NCBI RefSeq assembly: GCF_901000735.1
Contig: NC_081549.1
Location: 4,393,416 to 4,457,415, forward strand
Source of the DNA: Corylus avellana
Lineage: Eukaryota; Streptophyta; Magnoliopsida; Fagales; Betulaceae
DNA length: 64,000 nt
Reading direction: 5' to 3'
Each line of letters starts with the position of its first letter. Position 1 is the first letter of the stretch. Below the pieces are notes generated by a model. That model had not been told where the DNA came from, did not search any database, and was given only the letters and a program-made list of their open reading frames with translations. The position numbers and the translations under genes are program-made. Positions 45,321 through 56,039 of this stretch are shown here, piece by piece.

Positions 45321-46629
45321 AGTTTGTGGTCAGTTTCAAAGTCTAACATCAACTCTAGTAAGGACACATGGGAATTTTGTGTAAAGGGATGAGTGATTGG
45401 AAGGGGAAAAGTTTTAAAGCTACCATAGGATTGGTGAAGCCAAGACCAGAAGTTGGGATGTAAACCTCTATTGTTGGTTTTTTTGCTATAAGAATACAAA
45501 CTCACATGGATAAAATATAAAAGTATATAATCCTTTCAGCCATTGCTGTTAATACTGTTTTGAGCATTGATATAAAGAGAAAGGGGGGAATTGTTACGTG
45601 TTTTTGATGAATGGAGAGGGGTTGTTATGTAATAATGATAGTATTTATTCTACCAAGTAAATCAAGTGAAAAGGTATTAGCAAATTTGAGTAATTCTGGC
45701 AAGTTTCGGAGGCTTCACATTATTGTTGATATTGTTGTTATGTTTGAAGCAAATAAATTAGGACAGGCACATATAAAGTTACTTTTGTTGCATGCATTAT
45801 GTTAAGTATTTAGATAGATTTTTAGGTTTTGAGGGAACTTAAATCCTTAATTTAGATTCTAAGGAACCTAAAACATTTTTCAAACATAAAGTTTGGGATT
45901 AATTATCTCATTCATTTTTATTAATTAATCACCTTTTAAATAGGAGATGAACCAAAGTAAAAGATTCGAGATAAACTACCACTCTTAAGTTTTTGGAGAT
46001 AAACTCCTACAATGACTTGAAGATAAATTCCTAACCTTATTATGAGATAAACTATAAACTCCTATTTCTAATAAACTAAGGCAATAGAGACTTATTGTCG
46101 TATAACATTATATTATAGTGCTTAGGACTCAAACTCTTATTTGAACTACTACAAGTCTACAATCTCTATAGCTCGTCTCAATTGAAAGAGGGCTCTAAAA
46201 GAAAAGAAGTTAGAGAAAAATATTTAATTCTAATATAAAAAATATATGTTTGACAAGTTTAAATTTAGGGGTTAAATATCTTATTTACCCTTATGGTTTA
46301 ACTTCTTTATTTTTTGACCCCTAGGGTTTACTTTTTATCATAGGAGATCCCTCTGGCCTGCTTAAAGACGGTGACAATCCCTCCGTCCAAAATTTGACGG
46401 AACGCTACGTCTGCACCAATCACGTTTTGACATGTGTCTATGAATTAATTAATTAAAAAAAATTAAAAAATTATACTTAATTAAATTTAAAAAATAAAAT
46501 TAAAAAATTTTAAAAAATAAAAAATAAAAAATTGGGAGCCACCCCTTTTGGCCATTTGGGGGGAAAGGTGGCCTATGGCCACTCCCTTTGGTACCGGTGA
46601 GAAAAAACGATCAAATTTTGCAGCTATTT

Positions 46630-46820
46630 CTCAAAAATGCTATATAATACGTTGCCGGAGAGTGAAAATTTTGGTACTGATCTTCCAAGGGCACAGACGA
46701 AAGTTGGCGAAGCAAAGGGAGAGCTTGACGACGTCGGTGCTGTCGTCGAGAAGCAACGACTCTTCTATGTTGTGTTTTTTGTTGGGGGCCGAGACCAGAA
46801 CACCCTGAGATACATAAATT
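46630..46820 (+). other. Possible captured gene fragment of unknown source in the Pack-MULE
   Basis: GC-rich sequence with an open frame on plus (peptide including NFGTDLPRAQTKVGEAKGEL and VVEKQRLFYVVFFVGGRDQN). I do not recognise the parent gene. A matching piece is present in inverted orientation at 52862-53040, where the frame is not obviously conserved. Confidence 0.4.
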
Positions 46821-46904
46821 GATTCAGAATAAAGAATTGCATAGTAAAATGGGAGGGAAAAGGGGAAAGGTGTTTTGGGAAAACATGAGAGAGAACCTGT
46901 AACG

Positions 46905-47027
46905 GTGTAACCAGGCGCGTTGGAAGAGGACGCCGCCGAGTTTCATGGCATTCTGCGACGCCGTTTCCGTTGCGTCTTTCAGTTGAGCGAACAACAACTT
47001 TAGCGCGGCCAGGCTATATTTCAATTG
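46905..47027 (-). pseudogene. Captured RMI2-like exon fragment inside the Pack-MULE
   Basis: The minus-strand frame reads LKYSLAALKLLFAQLKDATE, then TASQNAMKLGGVLFQRAWLH. Plant RMI2 (RecQ-mediated genome instability protein 2, OB-fold subunit of the BLM/TopoIII-alpha/RMI complex) starts with very similar sequence (YSLAALKLL..QLKDA, LGGILFQRAWLQ). Frame is open across the whole fragment, but only the N-terminal piece is present and it has no gene context. Recognition is from memory and should be checked by search. Confidence 0.6.
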
Positions 47028-47375
47028 GCATTCGGCCACCCCCAGACCCATGGCCAAAGGGGTGGCTACGGTCACCCTCAAAATTTGTTTTTGTTTTTTT
47101 TTAAAAAAAAAAAGATTTATTTTTTTAATTTAATTAAATATAATTTTTTAATAATTTTAATTTAAAAAATATATTTTTTAATTAATTAATTATATAAACA
47201 CGTGTCAGACCGTGATTTGTGCTAACATGACGTTCTGTTAAATTTTGGACGGAGAGACCATCTCCATCTTTAGACAAACTAAAAGAACCTTATGTGATAA
47301 AAAGTAAATCCTAAGGGTCAAAAAATAAAGAAGTTAAACTACATGGGTGAATAAGATATTTAACCCTTAAATTTA

Positions 47376-48074
47376 ATATATATATATTTGACAAGTGAAA
47401 AAATAAGGGTGAGTAGAAAACTTATATTTTGTAAAGAAATAATATTTTAATGATATTGGGAACGGTAAGGGAAGGTGTTGTGAAATATATTATCATAGAA
47501 AAGCAAAAAGTAGTTTTATACCCTAAACTTAAAAATAAAAAAAATAATAATAAAATTTTAAAAAAAAAAAGTTTAAAAAAGTTGCTGCTTATTGGAAATA
47601 AAGAAGCTTCACAACAATTCAATCCAGAATTCAAACAAACTGAGCCAAAATATATGGCTTGTTATACCAGAATAATAATCTCATGATTTGTTGAGATATT
47701 ATCTAAAACTTAAATAACAAACATTTTAATTTACATCTTCTGAAACATTTGAATTTGAATTTTCGGATATCTTATCTTCAAAAGATTTAAGTTTGAATTC
47801 TGGATTGATTTGTTGCTAAGCTTCTTTATTTCCAATACTGCTAGTGCTCGGTCCTGCACTCACTTTACTTCTAATTCTATTTGGATCGGTGTTTTGTTTG
47901 GGTTTAAATTTTAAAACTTCTAAATCTAAATAAAAAGAATGTGTAGATAAAAAATAATAATAAAAAAAAAACCTGAAACTTCCCGCAGACGAATTTTTTC
48001 TTGAAAAAGAAGAAGCTGCGGCAATTCCAACAATCAACTATCATCTGCAATTCACAACAATCAAACATCAAAAG
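47376..48074. other. Upstream region of the F-box gene
   Basis: AT-rich DNA continuing array unit sequence (tatatttgacaagtg), then the presumptive leader of the F-box gene, with C/A-rich sequence (caattccaacaatcaacta) just before the ATG. No TATA box could be placed with certainty. Confidence 0.4.
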
Positions 48075-49208
48075 ATGTCAATACTTCCGCAGGATCTCAT
48101 CACCTCTATACTTGTTCTGTTACCTGTGAAATCTTTGCTACGTTTTCGATGCGTTTCCAAGTCATGGTTGGCCCTAATCAAAGAGCCGCATTTCACCAAC
48201 ATGCGTATCGACCCCAACAAAGAACGCAGACAGATTTTGGAGACATGTCGGAGGAAGGGTGATCAATGGGAAAAAGAATACTATTTGGTAAACGTTTCCA
48301 ATGAGAATGGGTTCGTTGAGCCCGTGAAGATCATCCCACGATTCAATCTTTCAGAAAACCCCAATCCCACCTCAATGCTAGGCTGTTGCAACGGCTTAGT
48401 TTGCATCCAGAAGAGGAGATCTGAAATTGTGATTTGGAACCCGTCAATAAAAAAACACAAGAAAATACCCTTTGAGCCTTTAGACGATAACCACAAGCAT
48501 GTACTACTCGATTTTGAGGATCCAGGATTCGATTATATTGGATTCGGGTATGATCCAGTCAACAACGATTTCAAAGTTTTGAAGATTGTGGGATTTCTGG
48601 AACGCTTTACTCCAATTGCCGTTGAAGTTAAGATATATAGTCTGAAAGCAAATTCTTGGAAAATAGTAGAAGATCAATGGCCTTGGAAGAAGCAATTTAT
48701 TTCTTTATATCCGCCGGCTTTCACAAACGGTGCTTTCCATTGGTTGGCTGACGGGGGAAGAGGACCAAACACTATTCTCGCATTCGATCTTACCACCGAG
48801 AAATTTGGAGTGCAAAGGCTTCCATTAAAAGCCTATTGTATTAGGGATTTTCAGGTTGTGGGAGGATCGCTATGTGTTTGTTCGTATAGTGTGGGAGGAA
48901 ACCTTGAGGTTTGGATTATGAAGGAGTACTGGGTGGAGAGCAGTTGGAGTCGGCTTTGTAAGCTGCCCAGGGGCAGCTACCTCCCCTCACTTGTGTTTTC
49001 AAATTACAACAAAAAGGTTATGATGGAAGATTACTACCACAGGAGAAACTTTTGGTATGACATACAAAAAGAGACATACACGTTTTTTAAGAATGGTACG
49101 TATATTCCCAATAAGAAATGGACGCTTTCTTATGTGGAAAGTAGGGGTGGGCAAATTAACTGTTACCGTTTAACCGGCCGTCTACCGGCTTCGACCGAAC
49201 CGATATAA
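48075..49208 (+). CDS. F-box protein with FBA domain, C-terminus replaced by a transposon
   Basis: The single-exon frame has 377 residues. The F-box is at residues 3-43 (ILPQDLITSILVLLPVKSLL then RFRCVSKSWLALI), which binds SKP1 in SCF ubiquitin ligases. The F-box-associated region follows: LGCCNGLVCI near residue 102, VIWNPSIKKHKKIP, FGYDPVNNDFKVLKI, FHWLADGG and VEVWIMKEYWVESSWSRL-like sequence. The start is the first ATG, in good frame with the F-box. Residues 1-356 are host sequence; the last 21 (RGGQINCYRLTG..STEPI) are read from the hAT element at 49142. The original continuation resumes at 50093 (LFLLDGDNDNCEFN). Substrate is unknown. Activity may survive because the F-box and most of the FBA repeat remain. 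Confidence 0.88.
   Translation: MSILPQDLITSILVLLPVKSLLRFRCVSKSWLALIKEPHFTNMRIDPNKERRQILETCRRKGDQWEKEYYLVNVSNENGFVEPVKIIPRFNLSENPNPTSMLGCCNGLVCIQKRRSEIVIWNPSIKKHKKIPFEPLDDNHKHVLLDFEDPGFDYIGFGYDPVNNDFKVLKIVGFLERFTPIAVEVKIYSLKANSWKIVEDQWPWKKQFISLYPPAFTNGAFHWLADGGRGPNTILAFDLTTEKFGVQRLPLKAYCIRDFQVVGGSLCVCSYSVGGNLEVWIMKEYWVESSWSRLCKLPRGSYLPSLVFSNYNKKVMMEDYYHRRNFWYDIQKETYTFFKNGTYIPNKKWTLSYVESRGGQINCYRLTGRLPASTEPI
49134..49141. repeat. Target duplication of the F-box hAT insertion, left copy
   Basis: GTGGAAAG, identical to 50085-50092, directly before TAGGGGTGGG. Confidence 0.93.
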
Positions 49209-50084
49209 ACCGTAGCCGATATGCCGATATCCTTATCGGTTAAAAAAAGTATACCGGAATTCGGTCCGGTCCGGTCCGGTCCGGTTAAGCGGTTCTTATC
49301 GGTTAACCGGTTAACCGATAAGAAACCGGATTTTTTTTTTTTTTTTTTTTTTAAGTCCTAGTCCCAAAACGGCGCCGTTTAGTCTTTTAGAGAGGTTTCC
49401 AAATTCCCACAAGTGACACAGGTTTCCGAATTTGTGTAATGGTGTTGCCCATGACTTATTTTCCTTTTGCTAAGTGACTTTAATTAGTTAATACTTTGTT
49501 TATTATTCATTAATGAATTTTATTTTAATTTGGGTTTGGGTAGGTTTGATGTTTTTTTTTTAAGTGATGGCATTTGATGAGATTTCTTTGCCTTTGGTAA
49601 AAACATTTTTCATTAACTAGTTTTGCTAGTCTAATTAGCATTCATTATGTTAATTAGTCCATTTGCTTTGGAAAAATGTATTTTATAATATTAAAAAAAA
49701 AAAAAAATTGAAGTGGATCAATATAAAAAAGCTTCAATTTTTAGCCCAAAAAACAAATATTTGGGTCCCAACAAAAAGTATTTGGTCCCTAAAACAACTC
49801 ATTTTTAATAAATTATTTTAGCCCAACAAAAAGTATTTGGGCTCTCAAAAGTCAAAAAAACTCATTTTTGGTTTTTGGCCCAACAAAATAACTCAATATA
49901 AAGCTCTCGGTTAAATCGGTTAACCGGTTTAACCGGACCGTTTAACCGTGTACCGTTTTAACCGAAATTATCGGTTAAAATTCTTATTGGTTCGGTATCG
50001 GTTAATAAACCGTTTAACCGAAAATTATCGGTTAATAACCGATAAGGTCCTTAACCGGACCGTTTTAACCGATACCCAGGCCTA
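49142..50084. mobile_element. Non-autonomous hAT element, 943 bp, in the F-box coding sequence
   Basis: The element starts TAGGGGTGGGC and ends with the near inverse GCCCAGGC-type terminus (CCCAGGCCTA). It is flanked by the perfect 8-bp duplication GTGGAAAG, the size expected for hAT. Both subterminal regions are dense in short repeats of the kind ggttaaccgg/ccggttaacc, like the element at 15309, while the interior is AT-rich with aaaaaagtatttgg repeats. No transposase is encoded. The paralogous site at 53668-53675 is uninterrupted. Confidence 0.93.
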
Positions 50085-50192
50085 GTGGAAAGCCTCTTTC
50101 TTCTCGACGGTGATAATGACAATTGTGAATTCAATACTCTTCTTCCATCATCGACGCCATCAATGGGAGTGGGGTGTTTTTTACTTTATTTA

Positions 50193-50231
<39 letters not shown>

Positions 50232-50282
50232 TTTGTATTTTTATTTTTGCCTCTCAATAAGACAAGTCTGATGTTGATCTAG
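50085..50282 (+). pseudogene. Detached 3' end of the F-box gene
   Basis: From 50093 the frame continues SLFLLDGDNDNCEFNTLLPS, the natural continuation of ..WTLSYVE at 49139. It then runs into a TTA/TAT microsatellite (50188-50232), where an Ile-rich stretch and a late stop replace the normal end. An ATG made by the duplication lies at 50085. Confidence 0.75.
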
Positions 50283-52410
50283 TCTTAAATTATTGTTTTA
50301 TTAGGTTTGGCTTAAGAATAACGGAATGGTTTTCAGTAGGCCTTTTGTTTTCTTCTAGTTCTTTTTTGGGAGCAAACTATTGACTGATGACGGAGGAATT
50401 ATCAAGTTTATAAAAGAATTGTCATTGATGAAAGAGGCGGGGACTAGAGACGTAATTCGTCGGTTTATGCTGAGATCGATATATTGATTGTGATTATGAC
50501 ATTTTTAAGATGTTTTGTAATAGCCTTAAAGGCTATTGGGTACGTCATAGATAGTATTGGGGCCATAAAGTTTTCAACTTGTATCTTTGGCATTCTATAA
50601 TGGAGCTTTTTCTCCAGATTGATTTTATATCAATGAAGATAACTCGCAGTTAAACAAATACATTTTCGTTACTTTTTTTTTTAAAAGGCTAAACAAGTTG
50701 CAGGAGCTTTGAATGTATTTTGGTTGCTTTTTATGTTCTTATTTTTATTGAAATTTTTACGTGGTTTGGCTATTAACTTTGTGAACAAACCACTAGTTGC
50801 TGTTTTAGCTAAAGGAGGTTGATGCGCTATACTAATTCCTATCATCATTCTGTCACCGAATTGGAAAAATACAAATCCAACCTGCAATTAAGTTCACATG
50901 ATATTCTCATCTTCCAAGCCAACAAGCATTATAGGAAATTAGAAAGAATCTCATTCTTTTTGGTCCATAATGATAATTATTACAGAAAGCAAACTAGAGG
51001 TGTTAACAAAAAGAGAACTCTCACAATGAATTGGATTGTTAAACCTCTATGTTTAGCATGAAATTAAAATACTTAATACATGTGAGCATGTCATTTATGT
51101 TTTGAATCTTTTGATATACAAAAATTGCTTTTTTATTTGTTATACTTTCCCTTTGTGGTATTCCACCCTTGAACCAGAGACCTCCTAGAGGACTTACTTC
51201 TGTTCTTTAAATGATGAAAAATGGATCTTGTTCTATCCAACAGATGGAATAATCATAAAAATTTCTTTTGCTGATAGGTTACAATTGCTTACTTCGGTTC
51301 TTTTTAGCATCCAAACCTATTGGTCTAACATCTTCATCTTACACAAGAAGGTGATTAGATCAATATATATGACAAAAATTTAACCGGGTTTTTGTGGAAT
51401 GGGAATGAATTTGGCTCTGCAAAGGCAAGAGTTTCATGGGATGCCCATTTGTGTTTAAAGAGAATGGAAAATTGGAATAGAGCTGAGATTTTAAAACATA
51501 TATGGAATCGTTTTACAAAATCTGGTTTTCTTTGGGTGGCAGGGTGAATCTGAATTTGACAAGGGGCAGGTGTTTTTGGTTGCTTAAAAAGTGACCCAAA
51601 ATGCTAATTGGAGTTGGTGAAAAATTATTAAACTAAGAGATTTAGCTAAGAAATTTATTAAGTTATGTTAAAGTAATGATTAAATGATTAAATTTACTTC
51701 TTCTTATCAACTTAAACTTTTGGGATAACTGGTGATTTAATATGGTATTAGAGGGAGTTTGAGCCCACACGTAAGAGAGTGTTAAAGTAATAATTAAGTG
51801 ATTAAATTTACATCTTCCTATTAGCTTAAACTTTTGGGATAACTGGTGATTTAACAAGTTCTAAGTGGGGGATGAAAGTAGATTCTACTTATGGATGGAA
51901 TTCTAGCATGTGGATGGCATATATCCTTTTTAATAAAAAAAAATGGATTTAGAGTCATCTATGATGCATGTAAGGAGCAAGATTGATGCAAAGTTGTCAA
52001 AGCGGGATTAGAGGAAGGGATTGAAATTGGAATCGAGTGCCGGCTCGGTTTGATAGGTTGGTGGATATTCAAAGTAATTTTGCCCTTATTAATTCCTTTG
52101 TGGTCAGTTTCTAAGTCTAACATCTACTCTAGTAAGGACACATGGGAAGCTATTAGGGTTAAACAGCCTATGGTTGATTGGAGTGACTTGATATGGTTTT
52201 CTTTAGCCATCCCTAAACATGCTTTTTTGAGGTGAAGTGCTTGTTTTGTAGGAGTGTTATTGACACTAGAGATCATATATTTTTTGAATGTTGTTTCAGC
52301 AAGAGATTACGGAAAGCTGTAAATATAAAAGTATTTATTCAACCTAATGTTCCTATGGAGTGGGGGGAATTTTGAGTAAAGGGATGAGTGATTGGAAGGG
52401 GAAAAGTTTT
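50230..52410. repeat. Array unit 2: F-box 3' flank with LINE fragments
   Basis: Collinear with 43740-45310. It lacks the SINE (site at 50697-50710) and contains LINE-derived zf-RVT peptides: NWNRAEILKH at 51475, SVSKSNIYSSKDTWEAIRVKQP near 52107 and CRSVIDTRDHIFFECCFSK-like sequence near 52240-52310. A 110-bp direct repeat at 51662-51745 / 51776-51858 (taatgattaaatgattaaatttacttcttc) looks like local duplication. Confidence 0.8.
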
Positions 52411-52429
52411 AAAGCTACCATAGGATTGG

Positions 52430-52835
52430 TGAATCCAACACCAAAAGTAAGGATATAAACCTCTATTGCTGGTTTTTTTGCTATAAGAATACAGACTCAC
52501 ATCATATGGATAAAATATAAAAGTATAGAATCCTTTCAGCCATTGCTGTAAATACTGTTCTGACCATTGATAAGAGAAAAAGGGAAATTGTTATGTGTTT
52601 TTGATGAATGGAGAGGGGTTGTTATGTAATAATGAAAGTATTTATTCTACCAAGTAATTCAAGTGAAAGGGTATTAGCAAATTTGAGTAATTCTGGCAAG
52701 TTTCGGAGGCTTCACATTAATATTGTTGATATTGTTGTTATGTATGAAGCAAATAAATCAGGACAGGCACATATAAAGTTACTTTTGTTGCATGCATTAT
52801 GTTAAGTATTAGGATAGATTTTTAGGTTTTGAGAG
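52430..52835. repeat. RRP12 intron-like block of array unit 2
   Basis: The block matches 31555-31990 and 45430-45805: gaatccaacaccaaaag, tgaccattgata and gcaagtttcggaggcttcac. Confidence 0.8.
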
Positions 52836-52861
52836 AACATTATGCATTATGTTAAGTATTA

Positions 52862-53417
52862 GGATATTGTCTCTCCCTCTCCTCCGCCGACTTTCATCTT
52901 TGCCCCTGGAAGACCGGTACCAAAATTTTTACTCTCTGGCATGTATTATAGCATTTCCGAGAAATAACTGTGAAATTTGATCCTTTTTCTCACCAGTACC
53001 CAGCCACCCCCAAATGGCCAAAGGGATCCCAATTTATTTTTTTTAATAATTTTTTTTAAAATTTAATTAAATATATATTTTTTAAAAAAATTTATTTTTT
53101 TAATTAATTAATTATATGGATATATGTCAAACCGTGATTGGTGCAGACGTGGCGTTGCGTCAAATTTTGGACAGAATTTTGACAGAAGGACGTCTCCGTC
53201 TTTAAGCAAACTAGAAGGACCTCCTGTGATAAAAAGTAAACTCTAGGGTCAAAAAATAAAAAAATTAAACTATAGGGGTGAATAAAGTATTTAACCCCTA
53301 AATTTAAACTTGTCAAATATATATTTTTTATATTAGAATTAAATATTTTTCTCTAATTTCTTTTCGTTTAGTGCCCTCTTTCAATCGATATGAGCTATCA
53401 GAGATTTTAGACTTGTA
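52862..53417. repeat. Inverted duplicate of the Pack-MULE left half and its flank
   Basis: Read in reverse it matches about 46140-46740 in order: array flank (tgatagctcatatcgattga), the same aagtttaaattta insertion junction, the left terminal repeat and part of the cargo (accggtcttccaggggcaaa). The element stops abruptly at 52862. Because the flank-to-element junction is the same, this arose by inverted duplication of the locus and not by separate insertion. Confidence 0.82.
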
Positions 53418-53735
53418 GTGTACGGCATTGAGATTGACGGTTGGATGATGAAAGAGTACGGGGTGGCGACCAGTTGGAGTCGGCTTTATACGGTGCCTAA
53501 GAATTTCCGCTACTGCCAATCACTAGTGCTTTCAAAGGATGGTGAAAAGGTTATGATGGAGGACCTCAATAAGGTTCACTTTTGGTATGACATAAATAAG
53601 AAGACAGTCAGTACTATTGAGAATGATCACCATATTTCCAATATGTCTTGGACAACAATTTGTGTGGAAAGCCTCCTTCTAGATTTATTTCCCCAATGGA
53701 TTGATAATATGCAGTTACATATTACATTTTCGTAA
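53411..53735 (+). pseudogene. F-box paralogue fragment, C-terminal FBA region
   Basis: The open frame (105 codons, stop at 53733) encodes IDGWMMKEYGVATSWSRLY, then KVMMEDLNKVHFWYDI and WTTICVESLLLDLFPQWIDN. This matches the C-terminus of the gene at 48075 and runs uninterrupted across the site where that gene carries the hAT element. The N-terminal two thirds, including the F-box, is missing. Sequence abruptly changes at about 53411 to the inverted duplication. Confidence 0.85.
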
Positions 53736-54130
53736 TGAACTGTTTTTAGGCTAAGCAAGTAGCAGGAGTTTGCATTTGTTTCCTTCTTATTTTTATTGGA
53801 ATGGCTATTAACTTTCTTAGCAAACCACTAGTTGCTGTTTTAGCTAGAGGAAGTTGATGCACTATACTTCCTACCATCATTCTTTACATATGAAGCTTAA
53901 TTGTGAGACTTTTTGTGGCACCAAAAAGGAAAAATACAAAAGAATATCTTAATAATTTTATACAAATCGAACCTGCAATTAAAATACTGATACATGTGAG
54001 CATGTCATTTATGTTTTGATATACAAAATTGCTTTTTATTTGTTATACTTTCCCTTTGTGGCATTCCACCCTTGAACCAGAGACCTCGTAGAGGACTTGC
54101 TTGTGTTCTTTTTATGATATGATGCAAAAT
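53736..54130. repeat. Array unit 3: F-box 3' flank
   Basis: Corresponds to 50680-51240 (ggctaagcaagtagcaggag, aaccactagttgctgttttag, atacttccta). No SINE is present at the aagtagcaggag site. The continuation with cttgaaccagagacctc also matches unit 2. Confidence 0.75.
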
Positions 54131-55755
54131 GGATATTGTTCTATCCAACTGAAGGAATAATCATAAAAATTTATTTTGCTGATAGGTTACAATTGCTTAC
54201 TTCGGTTCTTTTTAGCATCCAAACCTATTGGTCTAACATCTTCTTCATCTTACACAAGAAGGTGATTAGATCAATAGAACAAAAATTTAACCGGTTTTTG
54301 TGGAATGGGGATGAATTTGGCTCTCTCTGCAAAGGCAAAAGTTTCATGAGATGCCATTTGTGTTTCTAAGAAATTGGAATAGAGCTGAGATTTAAAAACA
54401 TGCATGGGTGAATCTGAATTTGATAAAGGGTAGGTGTTTTTGGTTGCTTAAAGTGACCCAAAATGCTAATTGTAGTTGGTGAAAATTTCTTAAACTAAGA
54501 GATTTAGCTAAGAAATTTCTTAAGTTCCAAATGGGTGATGGGAGTAAAATCTACTTATAGATGGAAACCTGGCATCTGGATGGCATCTTTTTTGATAAAC
54601 ATGGATTTAGAGTCATCTATGATGCATGCAAGGAGCAAGATTGATGCAAAGTTGTCAAAGTGGGATTAGAGGAAGGGATTGGAATTGGAATTGGGCTCCG
54701 GCTCAGTTTAATAGGTTTGTGGATATTCAAAGTAAGTTTGCCCTTATGAAATAGGGGGGAAATGATGTTCCTTTGTGGTCAGTTTCTAAGTCTTACATCT
54801 ACTCTAGTAAGGACACATGGGAAGCTATTAGGGTTAAACAACCTATGGCTGATTGGAATAACTTGATATGGTTTTCTTTAGCCATCCCTAAACATGCTTT
54901 TTTCTTGAGGTGAAGTGTTTGTCTTGCAGGAGTGTTATTAAAACTAGAGATCATATATTTTTTGAATGTTGTTTCAGCAAGAGATTGTGGAAAGCAGTTA
55001 TACAAATGTGTTTTCAATCTAGTTTTTCCCATGGAGTGGGGAGAGTTTTGAGTAAATGGTTGAGTGATTGGAAGGGGAAAAGTTTTAAAGCTACCATTTG
55101 CAACTTTGCATGGGGATCCATTATCTCTAATTTGTGGAGGTATAGAAATGATCTCAAATTTGGAAATAGATTGTATTAAGAGGAAAGACTTTTGCACAAG
55201 ATTCGTGGGCAATGGGAAAGTGAAAAGGAATGACGAAAATGCTGCTTTCTGTTCTAACTGGGGTATACCACTCTGGAGATGATGGTATGTTTTTGTGGGT
55301 TTATGGTGGTAGGGAATTGTTTTTTTTACTGTATTCTCTCCTTCCTTGGCTTTGATGTATATTCAATCTGTGGTTGAATGTTCTGCTGATTTCTTGTTTA
55401 TGCTGGTGGGCATTGCTGTTGCTTTGGCTGTTGTGAGGTTGGGTGGAGGTTTTGCTCATTCTCTGGCATCGGCTGATGGAGCTAGTGGAAGAGAAATGCT
55501 TATTGTTCTTTGCAGGTTTTGTGTTGTATTGTTTAGTTGAGTTGTACAGATTTTAGTTGAGCCTTTTTAGTTCAGTTTTGATTTGCATAGGAGGTTTTCT
55601 GTCCAAATCTCTGAAGTTTAAGATTCTGGGCTATTTTTGTTTTTGGTTGTTGTTAGGCTGGGTGGTGAGTGCTGTAAGTGTTTTGAGGGCATGTCGTGTA
55701 GCAGAAACTTGTGTGTTGTTATAAAAAATTTCATTCATCCAAAAACAAAAAAGAA
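54131..55755 (+). mobile_element. LINE 3' half: RT end, zf-RVT and 3'UTR (array unit 3)
   Basis: Peptides include FADRLQLLTSVLFSIQTYWS and EQKFNRFLWNGDEFGSL (C-terminal RT region, 54170-54330), then CLSCRSVIKTRDHIFFECCFS and LWKAVIQMCFQS (zf-RVT, 54910-55020). A long untranslated tail ends tttcattcatccaaaaa at about 55755. It is the best-preserved LINE in the array and probably the source of the shorter fragments in units 1 and 2. Deletions and stops abolish coding. Confidence 0.78.
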
Positions 55756-56039
55756 GAAGATAAAAGTAATAGTACAGCACTGCATGTATAAAGCAAGCCC
55801 CATCACTTAAATATTACGATGGCAATGCCAACCTAGAGTGTGAATAGTACAAAGAAGAATAAAACTAAAACACCTTAAGCAGACAAGCCTTTCATAAAGA
55901 AAATCATCTGAGATTTTTTGTTTTTGTTTTTCATGTTTAATTTGTTTCATTACAATGGCAAACTTAAATAGATTATAGATCTTAACTTTTCCTAATAGGA
56001 CTAAAAGGACTAAAATTAGAATTTAGCCTAAGAAAAGTG

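Larger units (their letters stand above)
43740..46258. repeat. Array unit 1: F-box 3' flank, LINE fragment and RRP12 intron piece (coding part lost)
   Basis: This segment is collinear with 50230-52830 (unit 2) and partly with 53690-54780 (unit 3). Shared landmarks are ggagcaaactattgact (44053, 50352), ggctattgggta (44202, 50535), tacgtggtttggctattaac (44571, 50758) and tggaatagagctgagatttt (44905, 51472). Next come the zf-RVT-type LINE peptides (HTWNLLWVAWVNLNLIKDR) and the RRP12 intron-like block from 45425. The F-box coding region that precedes this flank in unit 2 is missing here. Confidence 0.85.
46268..47366. mobile_element. Pack-MULE-type element, 1099 bp
   Basis: Terminal inverted repeats of about 190 bp begin ggggttaaatatcttatt on the left and end aataagatatttaaccc on the right. 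The exact 9-bp duplication TTAAATTTA flanks it (46259-46267 and 47367-47375), as expected for Mutator-like elements. The interior (about 46535-47050) is GC-richer than the repeats and carries pieces that look like captured gene sequence, including an RMI2-like fragment. No transposase is present, so it depends on an autonomous MULE elsewhere. Confidence 0.88.

Noticed and set aside
50085..50282. Small Ile-rich protein gene
   Set aside because: The start ATG comes from the hAT target duplication and the Ile run is a TTA microsatellite; the first residues are the detached F-box end.
55346..55540. 64-residue hydrophobic protein
   Set aside because: It is within the 3' untranslated region of a LINE fragment and shows no conserved features.
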